The translations under genes and the position numbers were made by a program. Of a stretch of DNA of 18,544 bases, positions 1 to 9,211 are shown in pieces. The DNA is from Setaria digitata (lineage: Eukaryota > Nematoda > Chromadorea > Rhabditida > Setariidae): contig RCAB01000800.1 in assembly GCA_003640385.1 (NCBI GenBank), positions 1 through 18,544 of the forward strand, in the 5' to 3' direction. The stretch's first letter is position 1; each line of letters begins with the position of its first letter. Under the pieces are notes generated by a model. That model saw only the letters and a program-made list of their open reading frames with translations. It made no database searches and was not told where the DNA came from.

Positions 1-19
1 TATATATATATATATATAT
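1..19. repeat. TA dinucleotide run at window edge
   Basis: Uninterrupted TA alternation through position 19, truncated by the start of the window. Confidence 0.95.
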
Positions 20-1927
20 GAACTCGAAGAAAAATTCGGCACTGAAATAACAAAATTTGTTTGTTTAGTAGTTAATTTGTAAAGAAAAAGTTTAAGTTTT
101 AAAGAAAAGAAAAGATGCCAACTGCAAGTTGTAGTAGAATGAGTAAATATTGGGAAAAAATTTACTTTTACTTTGGCTATATTTCAGAAGACTGTATAAC
201 TAATTAAACAAAACTAATTAAATATAAAAATGGGAAGAGAATATAAAAAAAAATAATGCGTAACCGGAAAAAATTTTTGCCATTTTGGCATTACAAGTCC
301 ACAAAAAATATTTAAGTGATTAGCTGGTGAAGTAAATGTCCAATGAATAGTAAAAGGTTCTGGAAATATTAAAATATTATTCTTACACTTATAAAACAAA
401 AAATTCCTTAGGGCTATTAATATTTCTCGGCCATTATTTGGCTCAGAAAGCAATTGAGTCATTTAATCATTAAAAATTAGTGCTACAATCAGTGAAATTT
501 TAGAATCGAAAAATTCTTTTGCTAGCGAATAAGCAAAGTTTTTTGGCTGTAAAAAAACATCAAGCAGTAACAGTTTTATTGTGCACATAATTTTTTTCCG
601 CGGTGAATTACAATTTTCAAAAGTTAATTTTAATATTTCTTTTTCATTCTATAAATGAAATAGACTTATTTGAGTCTTTTGCATATCACACTAATCTAAT
701 TAGTGATTCATCGAAAGGGATTGAAAGACGACGGATTTTAAATAAGTCATCGCTTCTCGCCCATTGTTAGCCAAAATTGTATCTTTGAATGAACAACAAT
801 GCCTATTCTTGCTACCAGAAAATTTCAAAATTTAATTTCGCATTTCAGTTTATGCTACCATTTCGAATTCAGTTGGCAAAAATTCTAGACTAATTAGCAA
901 AACTGTAATTTCTTTTACGAAACTTGAAAAAGATTATAATAGTAACCGCAAATTTTAAACCATTTATTCCACAATTTCTTCTTTTTTCTCTTGTATTTTA
1001 AAGGATTTCAATTTTTTATGTCCTTATTTATATGTGTTTGAAACAAAGAAAAAGCGGAAAAGAACAGGAATTAATCAGTTTCCACTTAGTTCTTTTCGGT
1101 ATTTGCTATTTATTACAGCTAGTTTTTCACCTACCAATTATTAGAAAGTATATTTCAAATTTTTTTTATTTCAAACAAGTCACCTCCAAATTGTTTCAAA
1201 TGCCAGAAAAATGAAACTTTCAAATAATAAATAGTTTTTCCTTTTCAGTTATCGTTTGATAGCAATTCGAAGTACACATGCGCGGATATTGTTAACTGAA
1301 GTCATATATTTTAGCTGAATCGAAAAAAGCTGTAATTTAATAAAAATTAATAAAAATTAAAACGAAAATATGAATATTGAGATCTGAAGTCAACATCAAA
1401 TAGCAAATTGATAAATCAATTAATGCTACTTAGTCATTATCAGTAGTTGCTAGAAAAACTAAGAAAAAATAAAAGATTAGAAAGCAGAAAAAAATGACCT
1501 CAATGAGAGTGGCGATTGAAAATGATTGTAAATAAAAGTTAGCAAGACGAGAACGAGAAGATGAACTTCCGACCAATTTATTATCAACCGAAGAACTTTA
1601 AGATCGAAATTATCTCCTCAACAATTGTTATCTTCAGTGAAGGAGGAAAAAAAACCATTCTTATTGCTGCAAATGTAATGAAATTTGATGTAATTTTCGG
1701 TCGAAAAACTTTTTTCCAAATATCTTTCTTTTTCTCTTCTTTCTTTTTTTTGACTTTCTTAAATTTAAAAGATAAGAATTTCACAAAGAAAAAAAAAAGC
1801 AACTTAAAAAAAATTATTGATGGAATAGAAAAGAAAAAAGTAAAAAATTTTAAATAAAAGCTCACATAAATTAACGAGGATTAATTAATAATTGATGGTG
1901 CTATCCAAATGATAGAATTTTTTAAGC

Positions 1928-2016
1928 TTTTTTTTTTTTTTTTTTCAGCAAATTAGGATGAGTTGAAACTTCAGGTTTTATCTGACTCAAATTTTGCAAA
2001 AAAAAAAAAAAAAAAA
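1928..2016. repeat. T18 / A19 homopolymer inverted pair
   Basis: A run of 18 T (1928-1945) and a run of 19 A (1998-2016) face each other across a 52-nt spacer. Adjacent bases AGCAAATT and AATTTTGC extend the complementarity in part. It can fold as an A:T hairpin and is prone to length errors in sequencing. Confidence 0.85.
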
Positions 2017-3963
2017 GACAAAGCCGAACGAAGCAAAATAGGTAATAAAGTAGGGAATCGGATTGATAATCGAAATAAAGATGATGAATATACTAATTTC
2101 CAAATAGTAACAAAAATGAACTATTTCATTTGGTGCAGTTACATCTTTTTTTTTAGGAATTGGGATTAGAAGGAAATAGAAAATGAATGCACGAATATTG
2201 CTGAACTGAAATAAATTTTAATTAAACTGAATGAAAAATTTTTTAGGAAGAGAGAGATATTTTTCAGAAAGTAAAAAGGAAGGGAGAAGTAATGAAAACA
2301 TTTATAGAAATGAACTAAGATGAGCCAATTGCATTGTTCAATGCAAAAAATTTAATTAAATTTTGATAAATTTCACTTCAGCAAATTTATGAATGTGAAA
2401 TTTTTTTAGTAAAAAGACAAAAAAAAAATTATTAAATGTGAAATTAGGCTGATCATAGGCTATAAATATTAATAAATATTGAGAATAGATAATAGCAGCA
2501 GTGAAATTCTTTAGGGCGAGAAATTTCATTAAATTCACTAATTTTATTTTATTTATCAAAGTTCACTTTGGTAAAACAATTAAATTTTTAAATCAGATGA
2601 TAACTGAAGTAAAGATGATAAAGTTTATATTTGAATTAGTCTCCAAATAGTAACAAAAATAAGCTATATAAAAAAAATGAGTGAATTTATATTTATTAAA
2701 AATATTACTTTTAATACATTTGCTAGAATTCATTTATAAATTTACTAAAAATTTATCAATTCACTAAATGAAAATTCACTTAATTTATTAAAAAGTAGTT
2801 AATTTTTTAATAGATTTGAATGAAACTTATTTTTTTTTTCTTTTTGTACGAACGACCAAAAGAGTCATTTTCATATTTAGGTAAATTGAAAATAATAGGG
2901 TGATTAATGGCGCTAAAATTTAATTGTTGTCACATTTTCATAGAAGCTATTTAAAAGTATAAAATGAATTTTAGTACTAATAACATTATTATTATTATCA
3001 CAAAAAATGTTATTACTCAGAGAAGGTGAAGAAGAGAAGGCAAAAACGAAAAGAACGAAGTAGCGGAGGCAGGTGTCCCATATTGGTATACTCACATTTA
3101 TAAAAACGAAATAATCATTAATCATTGTGAAAAATATCACTTTTATTAAATAATTCTTTAAAAATGCTAGCTTTAAAAAGCGAAAAAAGTGGCTAAAAAA
3201 TTTTCATATCAGATTCATTTTTCCCCTGAAAAAATGCTTTATTTGCTGATAAGTGGCATATATCATTTACTGCTTCTGAAACTGCTAAAACTTTGAAATA
3301 ATATACTTACAAGATGCTGATTTTCTTTCTTTCTTCTCTCTTTTCTCTCATTCTTGCATTTTTTGTTATCTCTGATATTTTTACAGAGATTATTTTTATT
3401 TAGAATCAGAAAAGATAGGCATTATTGGATGTTGGTTCTACGAAAATTTCGAAATTTTTTTCAAAAAAATTAGTTTGTATTTTCATTATTGTGTGCATTA
3501 TCCAACTATTACAAAATGGTAGTTATTGCAATTAGTATTTTGCAGTAATTAATCGATTAATTATGGAAAAGAAAAAGAAGGAAGGAATTCACAAATTTTT
3601 TTTTGTTTCATTACATATTGGCATGTCTAAAAAAAAAATTTTTTTTACGTTGTTGCATTATACAGCAATTGTAAACTAATACAATATTAATAAAAGTCTT
3701 CATCCAACATTGAGCAATTTATAAACTAGGTGTTTCGTTTTGGAAAATTTCCAAAGTTGAATTTTTGCACCAATTTTTGCCAATAAAATTTTCCTCTGGA
3801 ATTTAATTGGAGAAATGAATAAATGAATCAAAAATGAATATTAATGAGCTTCCTCTGCAAAACAATTTAGTGAACCTTTTTTCTTTCTTAAGTCATTTCT
3901 ATTGCATTAATCTTTCCACAAAGTTTAGAAATTGATTAAAAAAAAAATGTTAGAAATTCGAAC

Positions 3964-4028
3964 CGATTCGGTGCGACCAGCAATTGCCGAGTTAAGTCGT
4001 TCTTCGGCAGCAGGAACACAATCAAAAG
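3964..4028 (-). CDS. unc-53: UNC-53/NAV homologue, exon 3: continuation of CH domain (3' edge uncertain)
   Basis: It follows a good minus-strand acceptor, TATATTTCAG (intron side at 4029-4030), and is G+C-rich against an A+T background. With the single base carried over from exon 2 the reading is TFDCVPAAEERL, then NSAIAGRTES. This is the right length and phase to follow VALLQAV. It can be aligned by eye with the second helix region of navigator CH domains: VP..E, then RL..I, then a spacer ending just before the L/I-(D/E)-x-C-L helix. The 3' edge is the weak point. The only GT keeping the frame useful is ESG-type TCG|GTTCGA at 3963-3962, a poor donor. Reading on gives VRISNIFFLINF and then a stop. 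A + strand reading of the same bases (start at 3947) lacks a good splice context and is less convincing. Confidence 0.62.
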
Positions 4029-4125
4029 CTGAAATATAAGTAAAGAAATCAATCAGTACGTGATAAATATTTCGATTAACAAAATGCTTTTGCAAATTTT
4101 AAATCATGAAAATACGTCAAAATCC

Positions 4126-4158
4126 AAAAATGCTATCAAGTATCATTCGTCATGGCGT
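4126..4158. repeat. Inverted repeat, left arm (partner 4412-4444)
   Basis: The core TGCTATCAAGTATCATT at 4131-4147 and its continuation to 4158 match the reverse complement of 4412-4439 at 26 of 28 positions, with partial matching out to 4126/4444. The loop is about 250 nt. Both core mismatches become G:U pairs if the minus strand, the sense strand of the host gene, is transcribed. Confidence 0.85.
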
Positions 4159-4411
4159 GAGATAATTTTTAAGGTGAGTCTGTAAAATATTGACATATAA
4201 AATGCAATTCGTATGAATACTGCAAGAATTATCGAAAATTTAATTGGTGTTTATGAAAGTTTTTATTGAAAAGTACGAAAGACTGGCACTAAAGAAAGAA
4301 AGCTATCTAGTAAATATGACAGTAAGCTTATTTGACAATTAAAAATGTTTGCTAGGTAAACAAAATAATGAATCTATAGTTAAACAAAAGCTGGCAATGA
4401 ACCCGTAGATT

Positions 4412-4444
4412 ACGCCATAACAAATGATACTTGATAGCATCTTT
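4412..4444. repeat. Inverted repeat, right arm (partner 4126-4158)
   Basis: This is the reverse-complement copy of the left arm, with two C-to-T type differences in the 28-nt core. Read on the + strand it falls inside the Tc1-like fragment. The left arm may therefore be a second, inverted copy of the same transposase piece and not a true terminal repeat. Confidence 0.85.
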
Positions 4445-5588
4445 GGTGCTGCAGCAATACGAAATTGAACTTGACACCCAGCGTGTGTTATTAACGAGGA
4501 CAGAGCCATCAAGCCATCTCAAACAAGATCTAGCGTAAAATTTTAATTTTTTATTATTAATAAAAACCAAGAAACTATCGGCTGTATCAGTGAGTATCCA
4601 TGGAGCCTAGTGAGAAATTACCGATTAAACCAGGTAAAATTAAACCCATAATGTTTTAGTCAAATTACTAAAATTGTTATTAATGGTCAAGGATTAAAAG
4701 TAGAAAAAAAAATTTTCTTATCCTTTTATTGTTTAAAAATCTTTTCAAGAATTAATAGTTTGATTTAATTATTATTAATTCATATATGTAAAATAAGAGA
4801 TGAAATGCATCATTGTTTTGGGAAAAGCAATTTAAAAAAGGAAATCTTATTCCTTCGCCTTTTTTCTTCTTGCTATTGAACATTCTGCAACTCTGTGCAA
4901 TTATGATCCTTAATATAAATAATTCATTAAGAATTTTTTGCAGCAAGATAAAATTATGACCAATAAAAAAGGACTTCAGAAATCTAATTATTTTATTGCT
5001 ACATTAGATATATAACAAAATACAATAATGCACTTAATTCTTAGTAATTTATTAAAAGTCGGATTTTCAAGAGTCATTTGCGGTAAGATATGACTTCAAA
5101 ACAAAAAAAAAAAAGAAAAGTGAAAATCTTTATCAGATCTTTAAAAAAAGCGACAAATTAGAAACAAGAACCGAAAATGAAGAAAAAAGGAAAAAATGGA
5201 TGGAAAATCTAATAATAACTAATTTGCAGCAGCATAGATTGGGACTTGAAAAATCCCTGTTGGAAGTATCAGGAAAATGTATTTCGGAAGACGGTGATTG
5301 AACAGTAAGATTAAAACGCAACACAGTAAAATGCTTTTTTTCCGCCTTTCTATTCTACCTATTTCAATTGTTTTAATTGATGAACACAGTTAATCAGTGA
5401 AGCGTTAAATCTAAATTTTAAAAATTGGGTTATTGACGAAGATTTGAGAAGGTATGCAAAAGCACTTTTCATTTGTCAAAATTATTTCACTGCCATGTTA
5501 ATTATCTCCTGGATTACTTGCACAATCACTTTTTTGTAAATTGAATCAATTAGCGATATTACGTTAGAATAATTTTGCCAGTTCTCCG

Positions 5589-5596
5589 TTTCTACC

Positions 5597-5637
<41 letters not shown>

Positions 5638-5802
5638 TATATATATATATATATATATATTTCTACCATATATATATATTTCTACCATATATATATATAT
5701 GGTAGAAATTTATATATAGAAATTATATAAATTATATAAAAATTATATAAAGCAATTTTTATTTCTTATATATATATATTTTATATATATATATATATAT
5801 AT
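5589..5802. repeat. TA microsatellite with repeated TTTCTACC blocks
   Basis: TA runs are interrupted by TTTCTACC at 5589-5596, 5660-5667 and 5679-5686, and by its reverse complement GGTAGAAA at 5701-5708. Three copies of an AATTATATAA-like unit (5721-5750) and a second TA run (5767-5802) follow. It lies near the 5' end of intron 2. Confidence 0.9.
5678..5709. repeat. 32-nt perfect palindrome
   Basis: ATTTCTACC, then 14 alternating A/T bases, then GGTAGAAAT: each half is the exact reverse complement of the other. It lies inside the TA array of intron 2 and can extrude as a cruciform or fold as an RNA hairpin from either strand. Confidence 0.95.
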
Positions 5803-5974
5803 GCGAATTTCATAAAGACCAACAAACCAGGATTGATTTTAAATAACTGTTAATTATAATTGATTTGAAGATATCAAAAAGATTTCTCTTGCACTGCTCA
5901 GATTTTTTTTGCACTTTTCAATTTTTAAAATTCGATTTGTTAAATTTTATTTTTGAAAAAATATTGGAACTTAC

Positions 5975-6089
5975 TGACTGCCTGCAAGAGTGCCACAAGT
6001 CTTTGTGGTTCGCTTAAATCGTTCGTAAGATCGTTGATCGGTTCGGCTGCATAGCGTATCAAGTGCCGATTTGCCCAATCTGTATAGAT
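5975..6089 (-). CDS. unc-53: UNC-53/NAV homologue, exon 2: start of calponin-homology domain
   Basis: The clearest coding sequence in the window. It is 115 nt, bounded on the minus strand by acceptor ATTATTTTCAG and donor GTCA|GTAAGTTCC, and markedly richer in G+C than its flanks. It encodes 38 complete residues plus one base (phase 1). They begin IYTDWANRHL, continue INDLTNDLSEPQRL and end VALLQAV. From memory of the family, IYTDWAN at the head of a CH domain is characteristic of neuron navigators, and the exact string IYTDWANRHL matches Caenorhabditis elegans UNC-53. UNC-53 is a cytoskeleton-associated scaffold needed for longitudinal migration of cells, muscle arms and axons; its CH region is linked to actin and Arp2/3-related partners. 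The usual DG of CH domains, seen as TDG in vertebrate NAV, is replaced by EPQR, a divergence also present in C. elegans UNC-53. Confidence 0.92.
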
Positions 6090-6147
6090 CTGAAAATAAT
6101 TTAATCTTAAATTTTTAAATATTAATGATTTAAAATTCACGAATGAT

Positions 6148-6164
6148 TTATTATTATTTATTAT

Positions 6165-6232
<68 letters not shown>
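6148..6232. repeat. TTA trinucleotide microsatellite
   Basis: An imperfect then near-perfect TTA/ATT repeat of about 85 bp just 5' (in + coordinates) of the exon 2 acceptor. On the minus strand it sits about 60 bp upstream of the acceptor of intron 1. The + strand open frame through it (poly-Tyr) is an artefact of the repeat. Confidence 0.95.
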
Positions 6233-6233
<1 letters not shown>

Positions 6234-6642
6234 ATATTTACCACATGTCTTCTCTCCTTCGAAAATTTTTAAATGTTTTAGAAAAACAAATTAGGTATAT
6301 TGATGAAACGATTTTAGCCTATTAAAAAAAAATGCTTTCAAATTTTGAAGATGCTATCAATTTTTGGAATTTTGAAGTTTTAAATAGCTCAATTTCTATA
6401 TGTGCAACGGTCACTGCATACTATAAGAGTGAACGATAATTTGTATTTTATTCAATTAACAATCAAGATAATTTGAGTTTCCTATTTATCCAGTTTGTTT
6501 ATTTCACAACTAATTTCTTCTTCTATTTTAATAGTGAAATAACAAATAAGTGTGAAGGGTGTTTGAAAAATAAATAAATAAACAAATGAGACATGAAATG
6601 GCATTAGTGTTTATTCGATGAAATGGAATTCTTCTGAAATGA

Positions 6643-6891
6643 ATGTTAATTGTGAATACGAGGAAGGAGGAAGTGGAGAAAACAAGCAGGAGTGATCAAA
6701 AAATTGATAGGTGTAATCGGGAGAGAATCTTATCTTATCATAAGTTAATGTATCAAAAGCGGAACGATCGGTTTGGCTTTTTAAATCATTTTGATATGAT
6801 CAGCAAGAATATTCCTACGAATTATATAAGAACGAAAACAAGTTTGTTAATAGACGAAATTTTCATAGGAAAAAGTCGATTTCATAAATAA
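6643..6891 (+). other. Unassigned 82-codon ORF inside intron 1
   Basis: It opens at ATG 6643 immediately after an in-frame TGA and closes with TAA at 6889-6891. An AATAAA overlaps the end and another lies near 6972. The predicted product is charged and less A+T-driven than other chance frames here (for example EEVEKTSRSDQKIDRC, then FGFLNHFDMISKNIP). It has no transmembrane segment, no signal peptide and no motif I recognise. At this base composition, one or two open frames of this length are expected by chance in 18.5 kb, so it may not be a gene. A decayed mobile-element fragment is another possibility. Confidence 0.18.
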
Positions 6892-9121
6892 ATGCATTCA
6901 ATTTTTATTTTCCTTTTTTCCTTTCATTTTTTTTCATTTTTTTTTTCAAATTTTATTGTAGAATCTGTTGCAATAAAATCATTTGTTAACTTTCGAAGCT
7001 TTTTTTTTCCGCAAAATTAAAATTGAATGAAACATTTTGTCATTGCAAATTCAAAATTATATACAAATGACTGATTGATATTATTGTATAATAATATAAA
7101 TTTTTCGAATAAGTTTTCACTCCTAAAAGTTTTGATTTTAATGGCGATTTTCAAATTTTAGTATTAGATTTTGCTGTAGAAGTAGAAAAAAAAAAAGTAA
7201 AAGCTATCATAATTTCGGTATTTTTTTGGATTAATTTTATTAAGTGCATTATCGCAAGGTAAGCCGAATGTTATATGGACAGTTTTTAAACTTTTATATT
7301 TGTGGATTAATTATTAGTTAGAAATAATTTTTATAAAGAGTTTTAGTGCTATAAATAAACTCGAATATTTATTTTAAAAATAGTTATAAAAGCAAGCAAT
7401 AATATTTGAATGTTTTAGTTTATTTGAACTAAGAGTCATAAATGCATAATTTTTGTATTTTCTATTTTTAATTAGGTGCAAAGGTGGATTAAATGATTGC
7501 TTTAAATTATTTGAAAAAAAAACTAAAAGAAAATGTTTGTTTTATCATGATATTACTTAAAAAATCTTTTTCGTACTAGATGCTGTTGTCTTTAAATATA
7601 TCAGAACATTTTGACGAGAAAACTATAATGAAATATTGAAAGAAAAACTTTTAAGATATATATTTTTTAAATATTTCATTGTAAAAACAGAACAAAATGA
7701 AAAATTGGAAAGGAGCAGAAGAAATGATATAATGCTTTGAATGGTTTAAATGTTTAAATGAAAATTTGGAATGATCAAAGCTGAAAAATTTTAAACAAAA
7801 TGTCAACTGACACAAATTCGCAGAAAATTACTAGGCAGCAGTAATACTTGTCAGATTAATCAGTTTCAAAACTTTTCAAGATAATTCTTTGTTTCCTTTT
7901 TTTTTGTTTTGTTTTAAAGTATCTAAAAAATTGTTCACATCAAATCTGTTAATACTGGCCAAAAATTATCGTTAGTAACAGTTGAAGGTTATATAAGATT
8001 CGCTCGCATCAGCAAGGTTGTTTTCTTTCGACAACGGTGATATCAGTAAAAGGGGAATAACAAAAACAAATAAACAGGGGAGGGATTAATTAATGTTTGT
8101 CTAATTAATGGGTAGAAATACAATAAAGTAGTGGAAAGGTAAGTGCTGACATGTTTCTGCTGAAGAAATTAGCAAAAGCTAATAATTAATGGAATATGGA
8201 AGACGGACAAAGCACCCATATTGCTATAATTTAAGCATTATTAGTAAAATGCGTCAGTTGCTTTTTGAGATAAAAATAAGAATAAACTGAGCGCGCCAAA
8301 AGTGACTGATTTTCTTAAAATTCCTTTCTGAACCATTTTTTTTTTTTTTTTGAATTTAAATTATTAAATACCTTCCCATTTAATAATTATGATTAATTTC
8401 GCATCTTTGAATTTTTTGCTCATTTCGGTACACAAATTTATTAATTTGTATTTAGTCATTGAACTGTTAAAATTTTTCAAAGATTTGTCCAAAATGACAA
8501 ATGCTAAATTTAACAAGCAAAAAATTAAACTTTCATTATTAATCAAAATTTCAAGAACTTTTTGCAGAGGAATAAATATTTATGAGATTATTAGTTGCTA
8601 AAATCTATTGTGGGAATATGCGGTACAGATTGGTTTAAAGGAAAAAAAAAATTTATGTTGCAAAAGCTGAGGTTATTAGTTAGCCAATTGTAATTTCGAT
8701 TATTCGGCGTAACAATGAAAGCTTGAAATGTGATTTCTATACTCCATACTAAACGCATTACTGTCTTTTATCCTTTATGTTCAAATATTCAAACATATGA
8801 TTATAATGTTTGATTTGAAGAGGAAATGAATATCTAAATACAGTCTTTTATCATTTAAAGTTTAATTAAAATTATCAATTTAAAAACGAATTCAGAATCA
8901 CATAAAGTGGATTTAGCATTTACGATCTCATTGTACCTCTTTATCAATTCGGAAACGATGTCAATATATTGATTTCTATCTCCTATCACTTGATGCAATA
9001 GTAAGTTCGAAAAGGATGTGAAAGATACAAATAACGATTTGTTACAACTTTTTCTTAAATTTGAACTTAGTAAAGTAGAACTGACCTTGATATATTGAAT
9101 CAATAAAAATGATTGACTTAC

Positions 9122-9187
9122 CTTGATATATTTGTCACGCTGATATGCGAGCAAATATTTCGCATATGACTTTCTCATCCGTTTCAT
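9122..9187 (-). CDS. unc-53: UNC-53/NAV homologue, coding exon 1 (22 codons, start codon)
   Basis: Proposed N-terminus of the navigator homologue. The ATG lies at 9187-9185, with an in-frame TAA a few codons upstream, so the frame cannot extend further 5' within this exon. It encodes 22 residues rich in Lys, Arg and Tyr (begins MKRMRKSYAK, ends QRDKYIK) with no signal peptide. It ends at a textbook donor, CAAG|GTAAGTC, in phase 0. That is exactly what exon 2 needs, since its first complete codon begins the conserved IYTDWANRHL motif. The join would read DKYIK-IYTDW. UNC-53 isoforms are known to differ at the N-terminus, and I do not recognise these residues as conserved. The assignment therefore rests on splice phase, order and strand, not on similarity. 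An exon of some other minus-strand gene or transcript is the alternative. Confidence 0.6.
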
Positions 9188-9211
9188 CGCCCAATTAAAG
9201 AATTAATTGAA
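9188..9211 (-). other. 5' untranslated part of coding exon 1
   Basis: This 24-nt stretch lies between a pyrimidine-tract acceptor (CCTTTGACACAG, ending at 9212) and the proposed ATG. It contains an in-frame TAA, so it is non-coding. In a nematode the acceptor could serve either cis-splicing from an upstream leader exon or spliced-leader trans-splicing. No spliced-leader sequence itself is encoded in the window. Confidence 0.45.

Larger units (their letters stand above)
1..3963 (-). other. Start of intron 3 of the unc-53 homologue, leaving the window
   Basis: Nothing here resembles the expected remainder of the navigator CH domain (the C-L-x-x-L helix and the L-F-x-L-S-x-Y-K end), so the next exon must lie beyond position 1. 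The stretch holds a 19-base TA run at 1-19, a T18/A19 pair (1928-2016), a pyrimidine tract (about 3321-3363), and an A9/T8 run near 3628-3648. ORFs at 214-462, 1561-1857, 1584-1865, 2356-2559 and 2913-3140 are Phe/Lys/Asn-rich and unrecognised, as expected by chance at this base composition. Confidence 0.45.
4126..4620 (+). mobile_element. Decayed Tc1/mariner-like transposase fragment (DNA-binding region)
   Basis: Read on the + strand across stops and frameshifts, this segment has pieces in family order. The first is ARIIENLIGVYESFY, then RKTGTKERKLSSKYDSKLI, which resembles the linker that follows the first helix-turn-helix (GRPR-type) in Tc1 elements. Next is QQYEIELDTQRVLLTRTE, like the second helix-turn-helix (S-T-x-T-V-R-R-R-L). 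Last is FFIINKNQETIGCISEYPW, like the K-K-N-R-x-A-R-x-x-W-A-K segment. Several stops are TGA or TAA where CGA or CAA would restore the family residue, consistent with old decay. No DDE catalytic region or intact ends are visible. It is inactive and lies antisense within intron 2. The similarity is by eye only and weak, so an alternative is unrelated intronic sequence. Confidence 0.32.
4029..5974 (-). other. Intron 2 of the unc-53 homologue (1.9 kb)
   Basis: It is bounded by donor GTAAGTTCC (5974) and acceptor TATATTTCAG (4029) on the minus strand. It contains TA-repeat arrays (5589-5802), a 32-nt palindrome (5678-5709) and a decayed Tc1-like fragment with an inverted repeat (about 4126-4620). 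From about 4640 to 5580 it is otherwise featureless A+T-rich sequence: minus-strand frames at 4752-4946 and 5133-5324 are open but unrecognisable. Confidence 0.65.
6090..9121 (-). other. Intron 1 of the unc-53 homologue (3.0 kb)
   Basis: It runs from donor GTAAGTC (9121) to acceptor TTATTTTCAG (6090). The content is mostly A+T-rich sequence without recognisable genes. Items inside it are a TTA microsatellite (6148-6232), an unassigned + strand ORF (6643-6891), a + strand TATA-like and donor-like pair (7990-8139), and a second in-frame donor copy (9086|9085). Open frames at 8364-8601 on both strands are short and compositionally biased, and I treat them as chance. Confidence 0.6.

Noticed and set aside
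214..462. Minus-strand ORF starting MTQLLSEPNNGREILIAL with a donor-like GTAAGAAT after FLFYK, considered as the end of the UNC-53 CH domain.
   Set aside because: It loosely resembles the G-N-x-x-x-x-L-x-L-L-F-x-L-S-x-Y-K end, but the spacing is two residues short and there is a stop immediately upstream. It also lacks a usable acceptor.
1561..1857. 98-codon + strand ORF with an overlapping 93-codon minus ORF.
   Set aside because: Phe/Lys-rich runs, no motif, no splice or polyadenylation context, and within chance expectation for this composition.
3311..3390. Purine-rich minus-strand segment ending at a strong donor (CTT|GTAAGTAT, 3310), considered as unc-53 exon 4.
   Set aside because: The acceptor side lacks a pyrimidine tract, the encoded Lys/Arg/Glu run is low-complexity, and the phase does not fit exon 3 without a stop.
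3940..4028. A tRNA-like B-box (GGTTCGAAT on the minus strand) followed by a T run, suggesting a Pol III gene.
   Set aside because: The T-stem bases flanking the loop do not pair and no cloverleaf can be drawn. The acceptor and phase fit to the CH exon explain the segment better.
6143..6325. Poly-Tyr ORF on the + strand.
   Set aside because: It is a translation of the TTA microsatellite.
8855..9121. The remainder of the 110-codon minus-strand ORF downstream of the exon 1 donor, considered as one intronless gene.
   Set aside because: The strong donor CAAG|GTAAGT and phase match to exon 2 explain the first 22 codons. The rest is not recognisable, apart from the 12 codons discussed as an alternative donor.
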